DNA of 64,000 nucleotides from RHLJ01 sp965601955 (GTDB lineage: Bacteria; Bacteroidota; Rhodothermia; Balneolales; Balneolaceae): contig OZ271855.1 of NCBI GenBank assembly GCA_965601955.1, positions 2,666,001 to 2,730,000 of the forward strand, written 5' to 3'. Below, one piece after another: positions 45,426 to 55,854 of the stretch. The position numbers and the translations under genes were made by a program. Below the pieces are notes generated by a model. It was not told where the DNA came from, did no database searches, and saw only the letters and a program-made list of their open reading frames with translations. The number at the start of each line of letters is the position of its first letter. Within the stretch, counting starts at the first letter, position 1.

Positions 45426-47723
45426 ATGAAAACATTTTCTCTTCAACCTGAAGAACAAGGGCAATCTCCCGATTTTCTAACCGGGCTTAACAAACAGCAG
45501 CACGAAGCGGTTACGCATACCAAAGGCCCATTGCTGATTGTAGCGGGAGCTGGATCAGGAAAGACCAGGGTACTTACCTATCGCATTGCCTATCTGCTGC
45601 AACAGTTTAAAGCTGCTCCTCACGAGATTCTGGCCCTTACTTTTACTAATAAGGCTGCCAGGGAAATGAAAGACCGGATCAAAAACCTGATCGGTGATAA
45701 AGCTCAAAAATTATGGATGGGCACCTTCCATTCCATCTTTTCGAAAATACTTCGTTTTGAAGCTGAAAAACTTGGATATGGTCAGGATTTCACGATTTAT
45801 GACACCAGTGATTCAGAAACAGTCATTAAGCAAATTCTCCAGGAACTGAATTTCGATCCCAGGGAAATCAAGCCTAAGACCATTCGGAATAAAATCAGTG
45901 ATGCCAAGAACCAGTTGATCGATCCGGATAACTACCAGGAACGCTTTGTGAGCTCTACTCTCGATGACATCACTGCAAGGGTATATGCCATTTACGTGAA
46001 TCGCCTAAAGCAAAGCAACGCAATGGATTTTGATGATTTACTTGTCAAGCCTATTGAGCTTTTTGAAGAACATCCAGATATCCTAGAGAAGTACCAGGAT
46101 CGTTTTAAATACATCTTAATTGATGAGTACCAGGATACCAATCACGCCCAGTACAAAGTGACTAAAATGCTGGCTAATAAGTATAAAAATATCTGCGTGG
46201 TTGGGGATGATGCACAAAGTATTTACTCATTCAGAGGTGCAGACATTACCAATATCCTTTCTTTCCAGGAGGATTATGACAATGCAAAACAGGTACCATT
46301 AGAACAAAATTATCGCTCAACACGAGCTATTCTACAGTGTGCAGATTCTATCATCAAAAAGAATAAGAAACAGCTGGAAAAGACGCTCTGGACAGAAAAG
46401 GAGCTTGGAGAACCAATCATCCTGCTCAAGAATTATGACGACAGGGATGAAGCAAACCGGGTAGCCCAATACATCCTGGAGTTGAAAATGCGGCATGGCT
46501 ATAAAAATAATGAGTTTGCCATCCTGTACCGTACCAATTATCAATCTCGTGTTTTTGAAGAAGCACTTCGGCGCCACGATATAGCTTACCAGCTCATTGG
46601 AGGCCTCTCCTTCTATCAACGAAAAGAGATTAAAGATGTATTAGCCTATCTCACGCTCCTGGTCAACAAGCACGATGAAACCAACCTTATTCGAATCATC
46701 AATGAGCCTTCGAGAGGAATTGGCAACAAGAGCATCAATGATTTAAGAAATACAGCCAGAGAACAGGGAGTTTCTATCTGGAGTATGCTTGAACGGGTTG
46801 AGCAAACCGATGTATACAAACCTGCCAAAGTTCGAATCCGTGAATTCGTCAATATGATGAATGCCCTGAGCAAGGACTTAAAAGAAGGAAGAAGCCTAAC
46901 TGAAGTTACCAGATCGGTATTAGAACAAAGTGGATATATGAAGGCTTTGGTAGAAGAAAATTCTCACGATTCCATGATGCGTAGAGAGAACGTGCTGGAA
47001 TTTCAGAACGCCATCTCTTATTACGAAAAAGGAGCTTCTAATCCTTCTCTAAGTGCATTCCTGCAGGAAATCAGCTTGATAACCGACGGCGATAAATTTG
47101 ACGAAAACAAACCAGCAGTCACATTAATGACCGTTCACGGTTCGAAAGGGCTGGAATTCCCTGTGGTGTTCGTGGTTGGTTTGGAAGAAAACCTCTTCCC
47201 TGTTGGAGCCAGAGATGGTTTTGATGCAGATATTGAAGAAGAACGACGTTTGTTTTATGTGGCCATCACCAGGGCTGAACAAAGATTGTATTTCAGCTAT
47301 TGCCAGACCCGTTTCAAGTTTGGAGAAGAGCAACAGCAATTGCGGTCTCGGTTTCTGGATGAAGTAGATCCTGGCATAGTAAGAACCGAAACGGGAGCAA
47401 CAATTAGTCAGAGGAAAGATCGTTTCACTCTCGACAATGCATCAACAGAGAAGAAATCCGGTTTTGCAGATATTGAATATGATTGGGACAAACCCATTAC
47501 GAAGAAGACAACTTCTTCAGCTACGACAACCATACAATATGACTATCAGGATGGAGAGGATCCTTTCCAGGTTGGCGCCCAGGTACTCCATGCCAAGTTT
47601 GGTCCTGGAAAAATAATCAGCAGGAGTGGATTAGGAATGGATGCAAAAGTTGTCGTATTTTTTAAATCAAGAGGACAAAAAAAGCTTATGTTGAGGGCTG
47701 CCCCTCTTCAAATCATCGAATAG
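45426..47723 (+). CDS. pcrA: UvrD/PcrA-type DNA helicase
   Basis: The 765-residue superfamily 1A helicase has Walker A VAGAGSGKTRVLTYR (about 37-51), a Walker B/motif II IDEYQDTNHAQ, motif III VGDDAQSIYSFRGAD, motif V TVHGSKGLEFPVVF and motif VI VAITRAEQRLYF. A C-terminal Tudor-like domain (VGAQVLHAKFGPGKIIS) points to PcrA/UvrD rather than Rep. It unwinds DNA in repair and replication. The frame opens at a TTG at 45411; the ATG at 45426 is the better start. It lies 26 bp after valS. Confidence 0.93.
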   Translation: MKTFSLQPEEQGQSPDFLTGLNKQQHEAVTHTKGPLLIVAGAGSGKTRVLTYRIAYLLQQFKAAPHEILALTFTNKAAREMKDRIKNLIGDKAQKLWMGTFHSIFSKILRFEAEKLGYGQDFTIYDTSDSETVIKQILQELNFDPREIKPKTIRNKISDAKNQLIDPDNYQERFVSSTLDDITARVYAIYVNRLKQSNAMDFDDLLVKPIELFEEHPDILEKYQDRFKYILIDEYQDTNHAQYKVTKMLANKYKNICVVGDDAQSIYSFRGADITNILSFQEDYDNAKQVPLEQNYRSTRAILQCADSIIKKNKKQLEKTLWTEKELGEPIILLKNYDDRDEANRVAQYILELKMRHGYKNNEFAILYRTNYQSRVFEEALRRHDIAYQLIGGLSFYQRKEIKDVLAYLTLLVNKHDETNLIRIINEPSRGIGNKSINDLRNTAREQGVSIWSMLERVEQTDVYKPAKVRIREFVNMMNALSKDLKEGRSLTEVTRSVLEQSGYMKALVEENSHDSMMRRENVLEFQNAISYYEKGASNPSLSAFLQEISLITDGDKFDENKPAVTLMTVHGSKGLEFPVVFVVGLEENLFPVGARDGFDADIEEERRLFYVAITRAEQRLYFSYCQTRFKFGEEQQQLRSRFLDEVDPGIVRTETGATISQRKDRFTLDNASTEKKSGFADIEYDWDKPITKKTTSSATTTIQYDYQDGEDPFQVGAQVLHAKFGPGKIISRSGLGMDAKVVVFFKSRGQKKLMLRAAPLQIIE

Positions 47724-47740
47724 ACGGTAAATTAAAGATT

Positions 47741-49261
47741 GTGATTAGGATAGTAAGTGCCATATTAATGGTTCTGGCGGGAATGGTATCTGTCGTAGCT
47801 CAGCCTGTGCTTACGCCCAGAAATGTTGCTTTGGGGGGTGGTGGAAGTTCTTATCTAACCGACTATTCTGCCAATTTCTATAACCCAGCAAACCTTCTCA
47901 TCCAGGACAGGCAACGAAATGTTGATTTCGGGCTTTTTATTACAGGCACCTATTTCAATGCCGTTCAAAACTTTCGGGATATTGATCAACAATCAGGAAA
48001 CTTATCTGATTACCTCTCAGCCTTCGAACCTGGTAGATATGCTATTACTGCGACCGACAGAGAAGAAATACTGGACGAAAATTATATCCGAGATAGAAAT
48101 ACCTCCCTTCATCAGACACGTTTAGACCTAATATTACTAGGCTTTAAATGGAGAAATGATGACCGGGCCTTTTCGTTGGCTATTCGCAATCGGATATCAT
48201 CCAGCTTTGAAGTAGGCCGTGGCTGGTATTCCAATGAATTACAGGAAATTGATGGGCTGGAAAGCCTTGATCTCAGTCTTACCCACCGATATCAATCTTT
48301 ATATGAAGTTTCTTTGGGATACTCAGAGTCTTTTGACTTCTTTTCTGATATGACCCCACGATTGGATGAGTTTTACTTCGGAATAGCTCCAAAGCTTGTA
48401 CTCGGTGGAGCTTACCAGGACGCAAAATGGAAAAATGTGTACTCTTCTACCGGCGGTACTAATCAATTGATAGAAGAATTTAGATATAATGCATCCGGGA
48501 ACTTTGGAATAGCTACTGAGCAATACCTGGGTGGAGTAGCTGCAGAAACCGCGCTGACTCAGAATATCTCGGATGAAATTTTTAATCCCTATGGCATTGG
48601 AGCCGGAATCGACATTGGCTTCACTTACCTCGTTACTTTGGGGAGCGATTTATCAACTATTAGCGAGAATAATCAGCAAACCAATAAATCCCTGAGGCTC
48701 TCCTTCTCCATCACAGATATTGGTTTTGTAAACTATACCGAAAATGGCATTGATCTAACTACAGCAAGGGATACTTCTTCGGCACTGTCTATCCCTACTG
48801 GAATATCTAATGACGCATTTGTTGGAGCTCCCGGACAGTTTATCGATTACATTGACAAATATGTTAGAGAAAATGCTGAAATACAAAACCCCTTCGATCT
48901 TGCTCAACGGGAAACAGGCAGTTTTTCGGTATTACTCCCAACCGCTATCCATGCCGGGGCTCTCCTGGAAATCAACCGGATTAAATTGATGGGTGATTTA
49001 AGCATTGGTTTAACCAATAATGCCTTCAATTCTACAAAACTTGTGGCTTCAGCGGGAATTGAGATTCGTCCCCTGAAGTTTTTACCCATTCGAGCAGGAA
49101 CTCAATTAGCTACCGAACTACCCAACTACTTCAGCTTTGGTACTGCCATCGAAACCCGGCTTTGGGACTTATCCATTGCTACGCAATTTGTTTCCAGGAC
49201 ATTTAGCGACAACCCTACCATCACCGGGGTCACCGTGGCAGCGCTGCAATTTCATTTCTAA
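47741..49261 (+). CDS. Outer-membrane beta-barrel protein (DUF5723-like)
   Basis: The 506-residue protein has a signal peptide (about 1-20, ending VVA-QP). The start TPRNVALGGGGSSYLTDYSANFYNPANL is the pattern seen in Bacteroidota outer-membrane proteins of the DUF5723/FadL-PorV-like group. The rest alternates polar and hydrophobic residues in long strands, ending AALQFHF with a terminal aromatic. The start is a GTG at 47741, 17 bp after pcrA; there is no ATG that keeps the signal peptide. It is likely an outer-membrane channel or assembly factor; function unknown. Confidence 0.75.
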   Translation: MIRIVSAILMVLAGMVSVVAQPVLTPRNVALGGGGSSYLTDYSANFYNPANLLIQDRQRNVDFGLFITGTYFNAVQNFRDIDQQSGNLSDYLSAFEPGRYAITATDREEILDENYIRDRNTSLHQTRLDLILLGFKWRNDDRAFSLAIRNRISSSFEVGRGWYSNELQEIDGLESLDLSLTHRYQSLYEVSLGYSESFDFFSDMTPRLDEFYFGIAPKLVLGGAYQDAKWKNVYSSTGGTNQLIEEFRYNASGNFGIATEQYLGGVAAETALTQNISDEIFNPYGIGAGIDIGFTYLVTLGSDLSTISENNQQTNKSLRLSFSITDIGFVNYTENGIDLTTARDTSSALSIPTGISNDAFVGAPGQFIDYIDKYVRENAEIQNPFDLAQRETGSFSVLLPTAIHAGALLEINRIKLMGDLSIGLTNNAFNSTKLVASAGIEIRPLKFLPIRAGTQLATELPNYFSFGTAIETRLWDLSIATQFVSRTFSDNPTITGVTVAALQFHF

Positions 49262-49377
49262 GCCTGACAGTTTGCCTTGCATCTCTGACAGGAATCGTTT
49301 TTCCTGACTCTTTGTAGCAACTCGTAATTATGGCTTCGTGTTTGCGTTTTGGATTTCAAATGCTAAAAAAGGACTGA

Positions 49378-51903
49378 ATGAAATTAAGATTAGATTTCGT
49401 AGACGATTTTGATCAAAATGATGATAGCTTCGAAGACTTCGAAACATCCATCCCCTTACTTTCTGAAGAGGAAGAACAAGCCTTAAGCGAGGCAAAAGTA
49501 CCAGAAACACTTCCTATCCTCCCTCTGAAGAATACCGTTCTTTTCCCCGGAGTTGTTGTACCCATTACGGTTGGGAGAGACCGTTCACTTGCACTGGTAA
49601 AAGAAGCCTATGCTGGTGATAAGACTATTGGGGTGGTTACTCAAAAGGATATGGATGTGGAGGAACCGAACTATGAAGATCTATATACTATCGGTACCGT
49701 AGCTCAAATCTTAAAGCTCATCAAGATGCCGGATGGCTCCCGAAGCATCGTAATCCAGGGGAAATCAGTATTTGAAGTCGAAGAATTCACCCAGGATCAA
49801 CCGTATTTCCAGGCAAAGGTAAAGCCCTTTCCAAAAGAAATGGATATCCAGGGTCTTGAACTAAGTGCCTCCATCCGAAATGTGAAGGAAACCGCCGTAG
49901 ATATCATCAACAAATCTCCCAACATCCCTTCTGAAGCGGCTGTAGCATTAAGCAACATCAACAGCCCTACTTTTCTGCTCAACTTCATTGCATCCAACCT
50001 GAATGTGGATTTGGATGAGAAACAAGACTTACTCGAAACCCCAAAGTTCTCCATGAACCTTGAGAAGATCATGGAATTCCTGGAGCAGGAACTCCAGGTT
50101 CTAAATATGAGCGAGAAAATCCGAACGAAGGTTAAATCGGATATTGATGATCAGCAGCGAGAGTTTTACCTGCGTCAGCAAATGAAAGCCATCCAGGAAG
50201 AACTGGGTGAAGGTGCTGAACAACAGGAAGTAGATAAGCTTAGAAAAAAGCTTGAGGAAAAAAAGCTTCCGGATTATGCTCGTGAAGTAGCTGAGAAAGA
50301 GCTTCAACGATTGGAGATGACTCCAAATGCTTCTCCAAATTATGGAATTATCCATGGCTACCTGGAATGGATTTTAGATCTGCCGTGGGAAGAGTATTCT
50401 GAAGATAAGCTCGACCTCGAGTTTGCGCGAGCTGTTTTGGATGAAGATCACTACGGGTTGGAGAAAGTTAAAAAGAGAATTATTGAGTATCTGGCTGTCC
50501 TAAAGCTAAAGCAGGACATGAAAGCCCCAATTTTGTGTTTCTACGGCCCTCCGGGTGTTGGTAAGACGTCACTTGGTAAATCGATTGCACGTGCCTTAAA
50601 CAGGGAATTTGAGCGCTTCAGCTTAGGAGGAATCCGTGATGAGGCTGAAATCCGTGGACACCGAAGAACTTACATTGGCGCCCTTCCTGGTCGAATTATC
50701 CGATCGATGAAAAAAGCCGGGAAAGGAAACCCAGTAATTATGCTGGATGAGATTGATAAAGTAGGTGCCGATTATCGAGGGGATCCTACCTCTGCCCTGC
50801 TTGAAGTATTGGACCCCGAGCAAAACGATACCTTCAGTGACAACTACCTGGAACTGGAATATGATCTGTCCAGGGTACTCTTTATTGCTACCGCTAATTC
50901 TTTGGAAACTATCCCTGGTCCATTGAGGGACCGTATGGAGATCATTAACATTAGTGGTTACACGCTTGAGGAGAAATCGGAAATCGCCAAGAAGTACCTG
51001 ATTCCAAAGCAGATCAAAGAAAACGGGCTAAAAGACGAGCAGATTGAAATCTCTGAGAAGGCTATTAAGAAAATCATTGATGAATACACCCGTGAATCCG
51101 GAGTTCGTAACCTAGACCGCCAGGTTGGAGCCGTTTGCCGCGCAGTAGCAGCAAAAGTCGCTTCCGGTGAGCTGGAGCAATATAGCGTTGACGTTCCCGA
51201 TATCGAGGACTTCCTGGGCAAACAAAAGTTCTATAGTGATATAGCGGAACGCACCACGGTTCCCGGTGTGGCTACCGGACTAGCCTGGACTCCTTTTGGT
51301 GGAGATATCCTTTTCATTGAAGCCAGTGTTTCAAGAGGATCAGGAAAGCTAAATATTACCGGTCAGCTTGGAGATGTGATGAAGGAATCGGCCATGCTTG
51401 CCATCTCTTACCTGAAAGCCCACGCTGAAACCACTGGTATTCCAGAAGAAGCCTTCAAATATTGGGATTTACATATCCATGTGCCCGCAGGAGCCGTTCC
51501 TAAAGACGGCCCTAGCGCTGGTGTCTCGTTGATGAGCGCGATTGCTTCCATCTTCACCCAGAGAAAAGTAAAAGGAACGGTTGCCCTTACCGGTGAGATC
51601 ACCTTGAGAGGCCTTGTTCTTCCTGTTGGAGGGATTAAGGAAAAAGTATTGGCAGCCAAGCGTGCCGGCATCAAAAAAGTCCTTCTGCCTAAAAAGAATG
51701 AAAAAGATGTATCCGAAATAGAAACGGATGTAATCGGCAACCTGGAAGTGGACTACCTCGAACGAATGGATTCGTTACTGGATATCATCCTCGAAAAAGA
51801 CGCCGTACGAGATGTGAAAGAGTTCTTCAAAGTGAGTGATGCCCATCGAAAAGCGGTGGCGGGCAAGAATGGAAAAGAGGAAGTGAGTAAAGTGGAGAGT
51901 TGA
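49378..51903 (+). CDS. lon: ATP-dependent Lon protease
   Basis: This 841-residue cytosolic protease degrades damaged and regulatory proteins. An N-terminal LON substrate-binding domain (about 44-240) is followed by a coiled region and the AAA+ domain. Walker A is GPPGVGKT (390-397), with Walker B in VIMLDEIDKV. The S16 protease domain (about 640-825) has the dyad Ser713 (KDGPSAGVSL) and Lys756 (GGIKEKVLA). Length is a little above E. coli Lon because of an acidic N-terminal extension (about 1-40). A GGACTGA before the ATG is a weak ribosome-binding site. Confidence 0.98.
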   Translation: MKLRLDFVDDFDQNDDSFEDFETSIPLLSEEEEQALSEAKVPETLPILPLKNTVLFPGVVVPITVGRDRSLALVKEAYAGDKTIGVVTQKDMDVEEPNYEDLYTIGTVAQILKLIKMPDGSRSIVIQGKSVFEVEEFTQDQPYFQAKVKPFPKEMDIQGLELSASIRNVKETAVDIINKSPNIPSEAAVALSNINSPTFLLNFIASNLNVDLDEKQDLLETPKFSMNLEKIMEFLEQELQVLNMSEKIRTKVKSDIDDQQREFYLRQQMKAIQEELGEGAEQQEVDKLRKKLEEKKLPDYAREVAEKELQRLEMTPNASPNYGIIHGYLEWILDLPWEEYSEDKLDLEFARAVLDEDHYGLEKVKKRIIEYLAVLKLKQDMKAPILCFYGPPGVGKTSLGKSIARALNREFERFSLGGIRDEAEIRGHRRTYIGALPGRIIRSMKKAGKGNPVIMLDEIDKVGADYRGDPTSALLEVLDPEQNDTFSDNYLELEYDLSRVLFIATANSLETIPGPLRDRMEIINISGYTLEEKSEIAKKYLIPKQIKENGLKDEQIEISEKAIKKIIDEYTRESGVRNLDRQVGAVCRAVAAKVASGELEQYSVDVPDIEDFLGKQKFYSDIAERTTVPGVATGLAWTPFGGDILFIEASVSRGSGKLNITGQLGDVMKESAMLAISYLKAHAETTGIPEEAFKYWDLHIHVPAGAVPKDGPSAGVSLMSAIASIFTQRKVKGTVALTGEITLRGLVLPVGGIKEKVLAAKRAGIKKVLLPKKNEKDVSEIETDVIGNLEVDYLERMDSLLDIILEKDAVRDVKEFFKVSDAHRKAVAGKNGKEEVSKVES

Positions 51904-51946
51904 TTAGTTAGGCTCTCTCATGAGCTATTTGTAACTATACAAAAAA

Positions 51947-53872
51947 ATGAGAATTACGAAAGTTGATATCCCAAAATCTGAAAAGGATCTAGATGGACTC
52001 GAAGAGATAAAAATGTCCCGGTTAGGACAAATCGTTCTCTTGGCTGGAAAGAATGGCTCTGGAAAGACACGGATACTCGATAAGATCCTGAACAGATTAG
52101 CCTTAAAGCCGTCGAAGAACGATTTAGAAAATGCAAGAAAACAGATCGAAAATTCAAAAGACCGTATTACATCGCTAGAGAACGCTATTGAATCATTAGA
52201 ATCTGAACTAAAAAGAGCAATAGACCCTACTCAAATTTACTCTATCAATCGGGATATCAAGAATTTTTCCGATTCAATTGCAAACTATGAGCAACAAGTT
52301 GAAAAGCACTATACTACTTTAAGTTGGAAACAAATAGAAACAAAAGGATTAAAAGAGAGATATACAGCTGTACATTTTGTCCCTAAAGAATTAAACCTCT
52401 ATGACAGCAATAATTATAACAAAACTCAAATCCTAAGAGAAGCTAATACTGTTAGTAATGTTGGAGTTGATGGACTATCACGTGGCACGTTTGCTAAAAT
52501 TCAGGTTATACAAGACCGTTGGTTCAATGCGACACATCACAGATCACAAGTTAATGAGGAGGAAAAAAACAAGGCAATTAGTGAATATGAAAAACTTAAT
52601 GATCTAGTTTCCATATTCTTAAATACCTCGATAGGGCGTACAATTAATGATGAAGCTACACTTTTTGGCTTTCCACTTGGGAAATCAAAACTATCTGATG
52701 GACAGAAAATATTACTTCAATTTTGCTTAGCAATCTATGGTCAAGAGACAAAACTTAAAGATTTAGTCCTAATAATGGATGAGCCTGAAAATCATCTCCA
52801 CCCTTCTGCAATTATTGAGACTCTAGATCGAATCGCCAAGTACGTTTCTAATGGTCAGATATGGATTGCAACCCACTCCGTCCCCCTACTTGCACATTAC
52901 GATCCATCACTAATCTGGTTTGTTGAAAACAACAAAGTAAGTTATGGAGGAAGAATAACTGAAAAGGTTTTAAGAAGTTTGCTTGGTGATGAAAACGAAA
53001 TAGCTAGACTTCAAGATTTCGTAAGTCTCCCCGCTCAGTTTGCAACTTCTAGATATGCTTTTGAATGTTTGTTTGAACCAAAAACACTCCAAACTGATTC
53101 AAATGACCCACAATCAGTTCAAATAAGGGAAGAGTTACTTAAACTAACAACTACTGGAAAAATTCGTGTTCTTGATTTCGGTGCAGGTAAAGGTAGAATT
53201 ATATCGAATCTTATCGATCTTGATAGCGAAACGCAAAAGCATCTTGTAGATCAATTGGACTATATCGCCTTTGATCCTGATTCCAAAGACAAAGAGTATT
53301 GTGAGAGTGCTATTTCAAAGGCATATGGAAACTGTAACAATCGATATTTTAACTCACTTGATAAGCTGCTTGAGATTTATGACAAAGAGTCTTTCAATGT
53401 AGTAATACTGTGTAATGTCTTACATGAAATTGATCCTAAGGAATGGCTTAAGCTTTTTTCTCCAGAAGGTAGTATTTCACAATTATTAGGTAGTAAAGGA
53501 TTTCTTTTGCTTGTGGAAGATCACCAAATTTCGATTGGTGAAAAAGCTTATCAAAAAGGATTTTTGGTATTGGACACGCTACAACTAAAAGAAATATTTA
53601 AAATAACAGAACAGGATGAAGGCTTTACTTTTGTAGATGCCCGAAAAGATGGGAGATTAAAAGCTCATTTAATCGCAAAAGAGTATTTGATGAGAATAGA
53701 TGAAAACTCACGCCTAGATGCATTGAAGTCAATTTGTCAAACTGCAAAAAGTAAAATACTTGAGATTAGAGAGGATGAAAAAAACTACAGGAATGGAAAA
53801 AAACATGGATTCTGGGTTCAACAACTTGCGAATGCACAGTTGAATCTAGACGAGTTTACAACAAAAAAGTAA
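51947..53872 (+). CDS. ABC/OLD-type ATPase fused to a methyltransferase-like domain
   Basis: The 641-residue protein has two halves. Residues 1-370 form an ABC-like ATPase: Walker A GKNGSGKT (34-41), a coiled-coil of about 55-120, signature LSDGQK (249-254), Walker B LVLIMDEPENHLHP (273-286, Asp278-Glu279) and an H-loop IATHSVP (His310). Residues about 400-575 look like a class I SAM methyltransferase: motif I VLDFGAGKGR (408-417), an acidic DYIAFDPD strand (438-445) and VVILCNVLHEID (485-496). There is no nuclease or TOPRIM motif. It is a lone accessory gene between lon and fhs and looks AT-richer than its neighbours. A defence or toxin-like role is inferred; the target is unknown. Confidence 0.7.
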   Translation: MRITKVDIPKSEKDLDGLEEIKMSRLGQIVLLAGKNGSGKTRILDKILNRLALKPSKNDLENARKQIENSKDRITSLENAIESLESELKRAIDPTQIYSINRDIKNFSDSIANYEQQVEKHYTTLSWKQIETKGLKERYTAVHFVPKELNLYDSNNYNKTQILREANTVSNVGVDGLSRGTFAKIQVIQDRWFNATHHRSQVNEEEKNKAISEYEKLNDLVSIFLNTSIGRTINDEATLFGFPLGKSKLSDGQKILLQFCLAIYGQETKLKDLVLIMDEPENHLHPSAIIETLDRIAKYVSNGQIWIATHSVPLLAHYDPSLIWFVENNKVSYGGRITEKVLRSLLGDENEIARLQDFVSLPAQFATSRYAFECLFEPKTLQTDSNDPQSVQIREELLKLTTTGKIRVLDFGAGKGRIISNLIDLDSETQKHLVDQLDYIAFDPDSKDKEYCESAISKAYGNCNNRYFNSLDKLLEIYDKESFNVVILCNVLHEIDPKEWLKLFSPEGSISQLLGSKGFLLLVEDHQISIGEKAYQKGFLVLDTLQLKEIFKITEQDEGFTFVDARKDGRLKAHLIAKEYLMRIDENSRLDALKSICQTAKSKILEIREDEKNYRNGKKHGFWVQQLANAQLNLDEFTTKK

Positions 53873-54061
53873 GGAGTGATTTTCCAATTTCGACTCGTAA
53901 CGTAGCTCTGCTGCGTGACACTATTGATAAAGCTCTGCTCCAGGCACTACTACCCTTCTCCACAGATGCTGATCCTGAAAACTTTCGGGACAGCATTACA
54001 ACCTCCAAATCAGAAGGCTAACCCATACGTAAATCAATAGGCTCCTGCCCTACCCTTAGCC

Positions 54062-55741
54062 TCAGAACAAACCTGATATTACTCCATCTTCATCTACCGT
54101 CATATTAACTGCTGCAGGTACTTTAGGCAGGCCTGGCATCAGCATCATATTTCCACAAATAATTACAAGGAACCCTGCTCCTGCAGAAAGTTGTACATCG
54201 CTAACTGTGAATGTGAATCCTTTCGGAGCTCCTCGCAAAGCAGGATTGTCTGAAAATGAAGATTGTGTTTTGGCAATACACACCGGAAGATCTCCATAAC
54301 CAAGATCCTTAAACCGCTTCAGATTTTGTAAGGCTTTCTTTTCGAAATAAACTACAGCTGCTCCATAGACTTTTCGGGCTACAGCTTTGATTTTATCTTC
54401 AATAGAGTCAGCTGCTTCATATAAGGTTCTCGTATCTGGAGATGGATTGCGATCTACTGCATTCACGACCAGTTTGGCGAGACCGGTTACTCCCTCTCCT
54501 CCTTTCGCAAAAGCTTCATGGGTAGCGCAAGGCACATTCAACGACGCACAAAAGTTTTCTACATAAGAAAGCTCATCGGGATTATCGACTTCAAAACGAT
54601 TAACAGCTACCACTACGGGTACATTAAATAATTTCAAATGATGTATATGTGCCTCCAGGTTCTTTAAGCCTTCTGTGAGCGCTTCATGATCCGGGGTTCC
54701 ACCTGAAGCTTCCTCTACTGATAAACCCCCGTGGTATTTTAAGGCCTTAATCGTAGCCACCAGTACTACTGCTGAAGGCCATATTCCCGAAACGGGACTC
54801 ACTATATCGAAGAACTTCTCTGCTCCAAGATCTGCACCAAAACCAGCTTCAGTAATCACATAATCAGCTAGTTTAAGCCCTATTCGGTTGGCTATTATAC
54901 TGCTTGTTCCATGCGCTATATTTGCGAAAGGCCCACCATGAACCAGTGCAGGAACATGTTCCATGGTTTGCACCAGGTTAGGCATGATTGCTTCATTCAA
55001 CACAACGGCCATTGCTTCATGTGCGCCCAGGTCCTTGGCTTGAACTGCCTCTCCTTTTCGGTTATACCCAACTACAATCCGCCCAAGCCGTTCTTTAAGA
55101 TCTGCACGGGAAGATGATAGCGAAAGAATGGCCATAATCTCTGAAGCTGCGGTAATAAGAAACCCTGATTCCCTTGGTATACCATTTACTCTACCCCCAA
55201 GACCCACTACGATCTGCCTCAAAGCACGATCATTCATATCCATAGCCCGGTTCCAAAGCGGGTTTGTTACATCAATATCCAACTCATTTCCTTTGAAAAT
55301 ATGATTATCGAGCATGGCCGCCAGCAAATTATGTGCTGTTCCAATCGCATGAATATCTCCATTAAAATGCAGGTTGATCCGTTCCATAGGAATCACCTGG
55401 GAATAACCTCCACCTGCCGCACCCCCTTTTATCCCAAAAACGGGTCCCAATGATGGTTCCCGGAGTGTTACCATCACCTTTTTCCCGATCTTTGCCATAC
55501 CCTGGCTTAGTCCAATGGATGTAAGGGTCTTTCCCTCACCAGTCGGGGTTGGAGTAATCGCCGTTACAAGGATAAGTTTGCCATTGGGCCTGTTTTCAAA
55601 TTTCTCTAGAACATTCAGCCTTATCTTCCCGGTGTATTTTCCATAGAACTCAAAATTTTCCTCGTCCAGCTCAAGTTGCGACATAAAATGACGCATGTGT
55701 TTCATAGGCGCCTGCTGCGCCAATTTTATGCTGTCAGTCAT
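54062..55741 (-). CDS. fhs: Formate-tetrahydrofolate ligase
   Basis: The 559-residue enzyme joins formate to tetrahydrofolate using ATP, feeding one-carbon units to purine and thymidylate synthesis. The P-loop-like TPTPTGEGKTLTSIGLSQG motif and LREPSLGPVFGIKGGAAGGGY are diagnostic. Length matches the family (about 555). It is convergent with the ATPase-methyltransferase gene across 189 bp and is probably transcribed alone. It links functionally to thyA and folA elsewhere in the window. Confidence 0.97.
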   Translation of the reverse strand: MTDSIKLAQQAPMKHMRHFMSQLELDEENFEFYGKYTGKIRLNVLEKFENRPNGKLILVTAITPTPTGEGKTLTSIGLSQGMAKIGKKVMVTLREPSLGPVFGIKGGAAGGGYSQVIPMERINLHFNGDIHAIGTAHNLLAAMLDNHIFKGNELDIDVTNPLWNRAMDMNDRALRQIVVGLGGRVNGIPRESGFLITAASEIMAILSLSSSRADLKERLGRIVVGYNRKGEAVQAKDLGAHEAMAVVLNEAIMPNLVQTMEHVPALVHGGPFANIAHGTSSIIANRIGLKLADYVITEAGFGADLGAEKFFDIVSPVSGIWPSAVVLVATIKALKYHGGLSVEEASGGTPDHEALTEGLKNLEAHIHHLKLFNVPVVVAVNRFEVDNPDELSYVENFCASLNVPCATHEAFAKGGEGVTGLAKLVVNAVDRNPSPDTRTLYEAADSIEDKIKAVARKVYGAAVVYFEKKALQNLKRFKDLGYGDLPVCIAKTQSSFSDNPALRGAPKGFTFTVSDVQLSAGAGFLVIICGNMMLMPGLPKVPAAVNMTVDEDGVISGLF

Positions 55742-55833
55742 GATATTTTCCGGTTATTCGTAGTAGTTTCAAGATGAAAACAATATGATACTCTGATATG
55801 AATTTTTGATAAACCCAAACAAGACCCTGGATT

Positions 55834-55854
55834 ATTCAAGTCTGTGACTTGAAT
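55834..55854. repeat. Perfect palindrome ATTCAAGTC-TGT-GACTTGAAT
   Basis: The arms are 9 bp with a 3-base loop. Related units lie nearby (GAAGTCTCTGACTC at 55868, AGTCTCAGACTT at about 55903) and at about 789 (CAAGTCTCTGACTTG). They appear to be a short dispersed palindrome family in intergenic DNA. No T-tract follows. Confidence 0.6.

Noticed and set aside
49290..49309. CAGGAA/TTCCTG hairpin before lon as a heat-shock element
   Set aside because: The 6-bp arms are short and it is not a CIRCE-type repeat (TTAGCACTC/GAGTGCTAA); at most a weak terminator of the preceding gene.
51947..53872. DISARM, BREX or restriction-modification identity for the ATPase-methyltransferase gene
   Set aside because: Those systems need separate genes (for example PglZ, a DrmB-like helicase or a restriction nuclease), and none is nearby.
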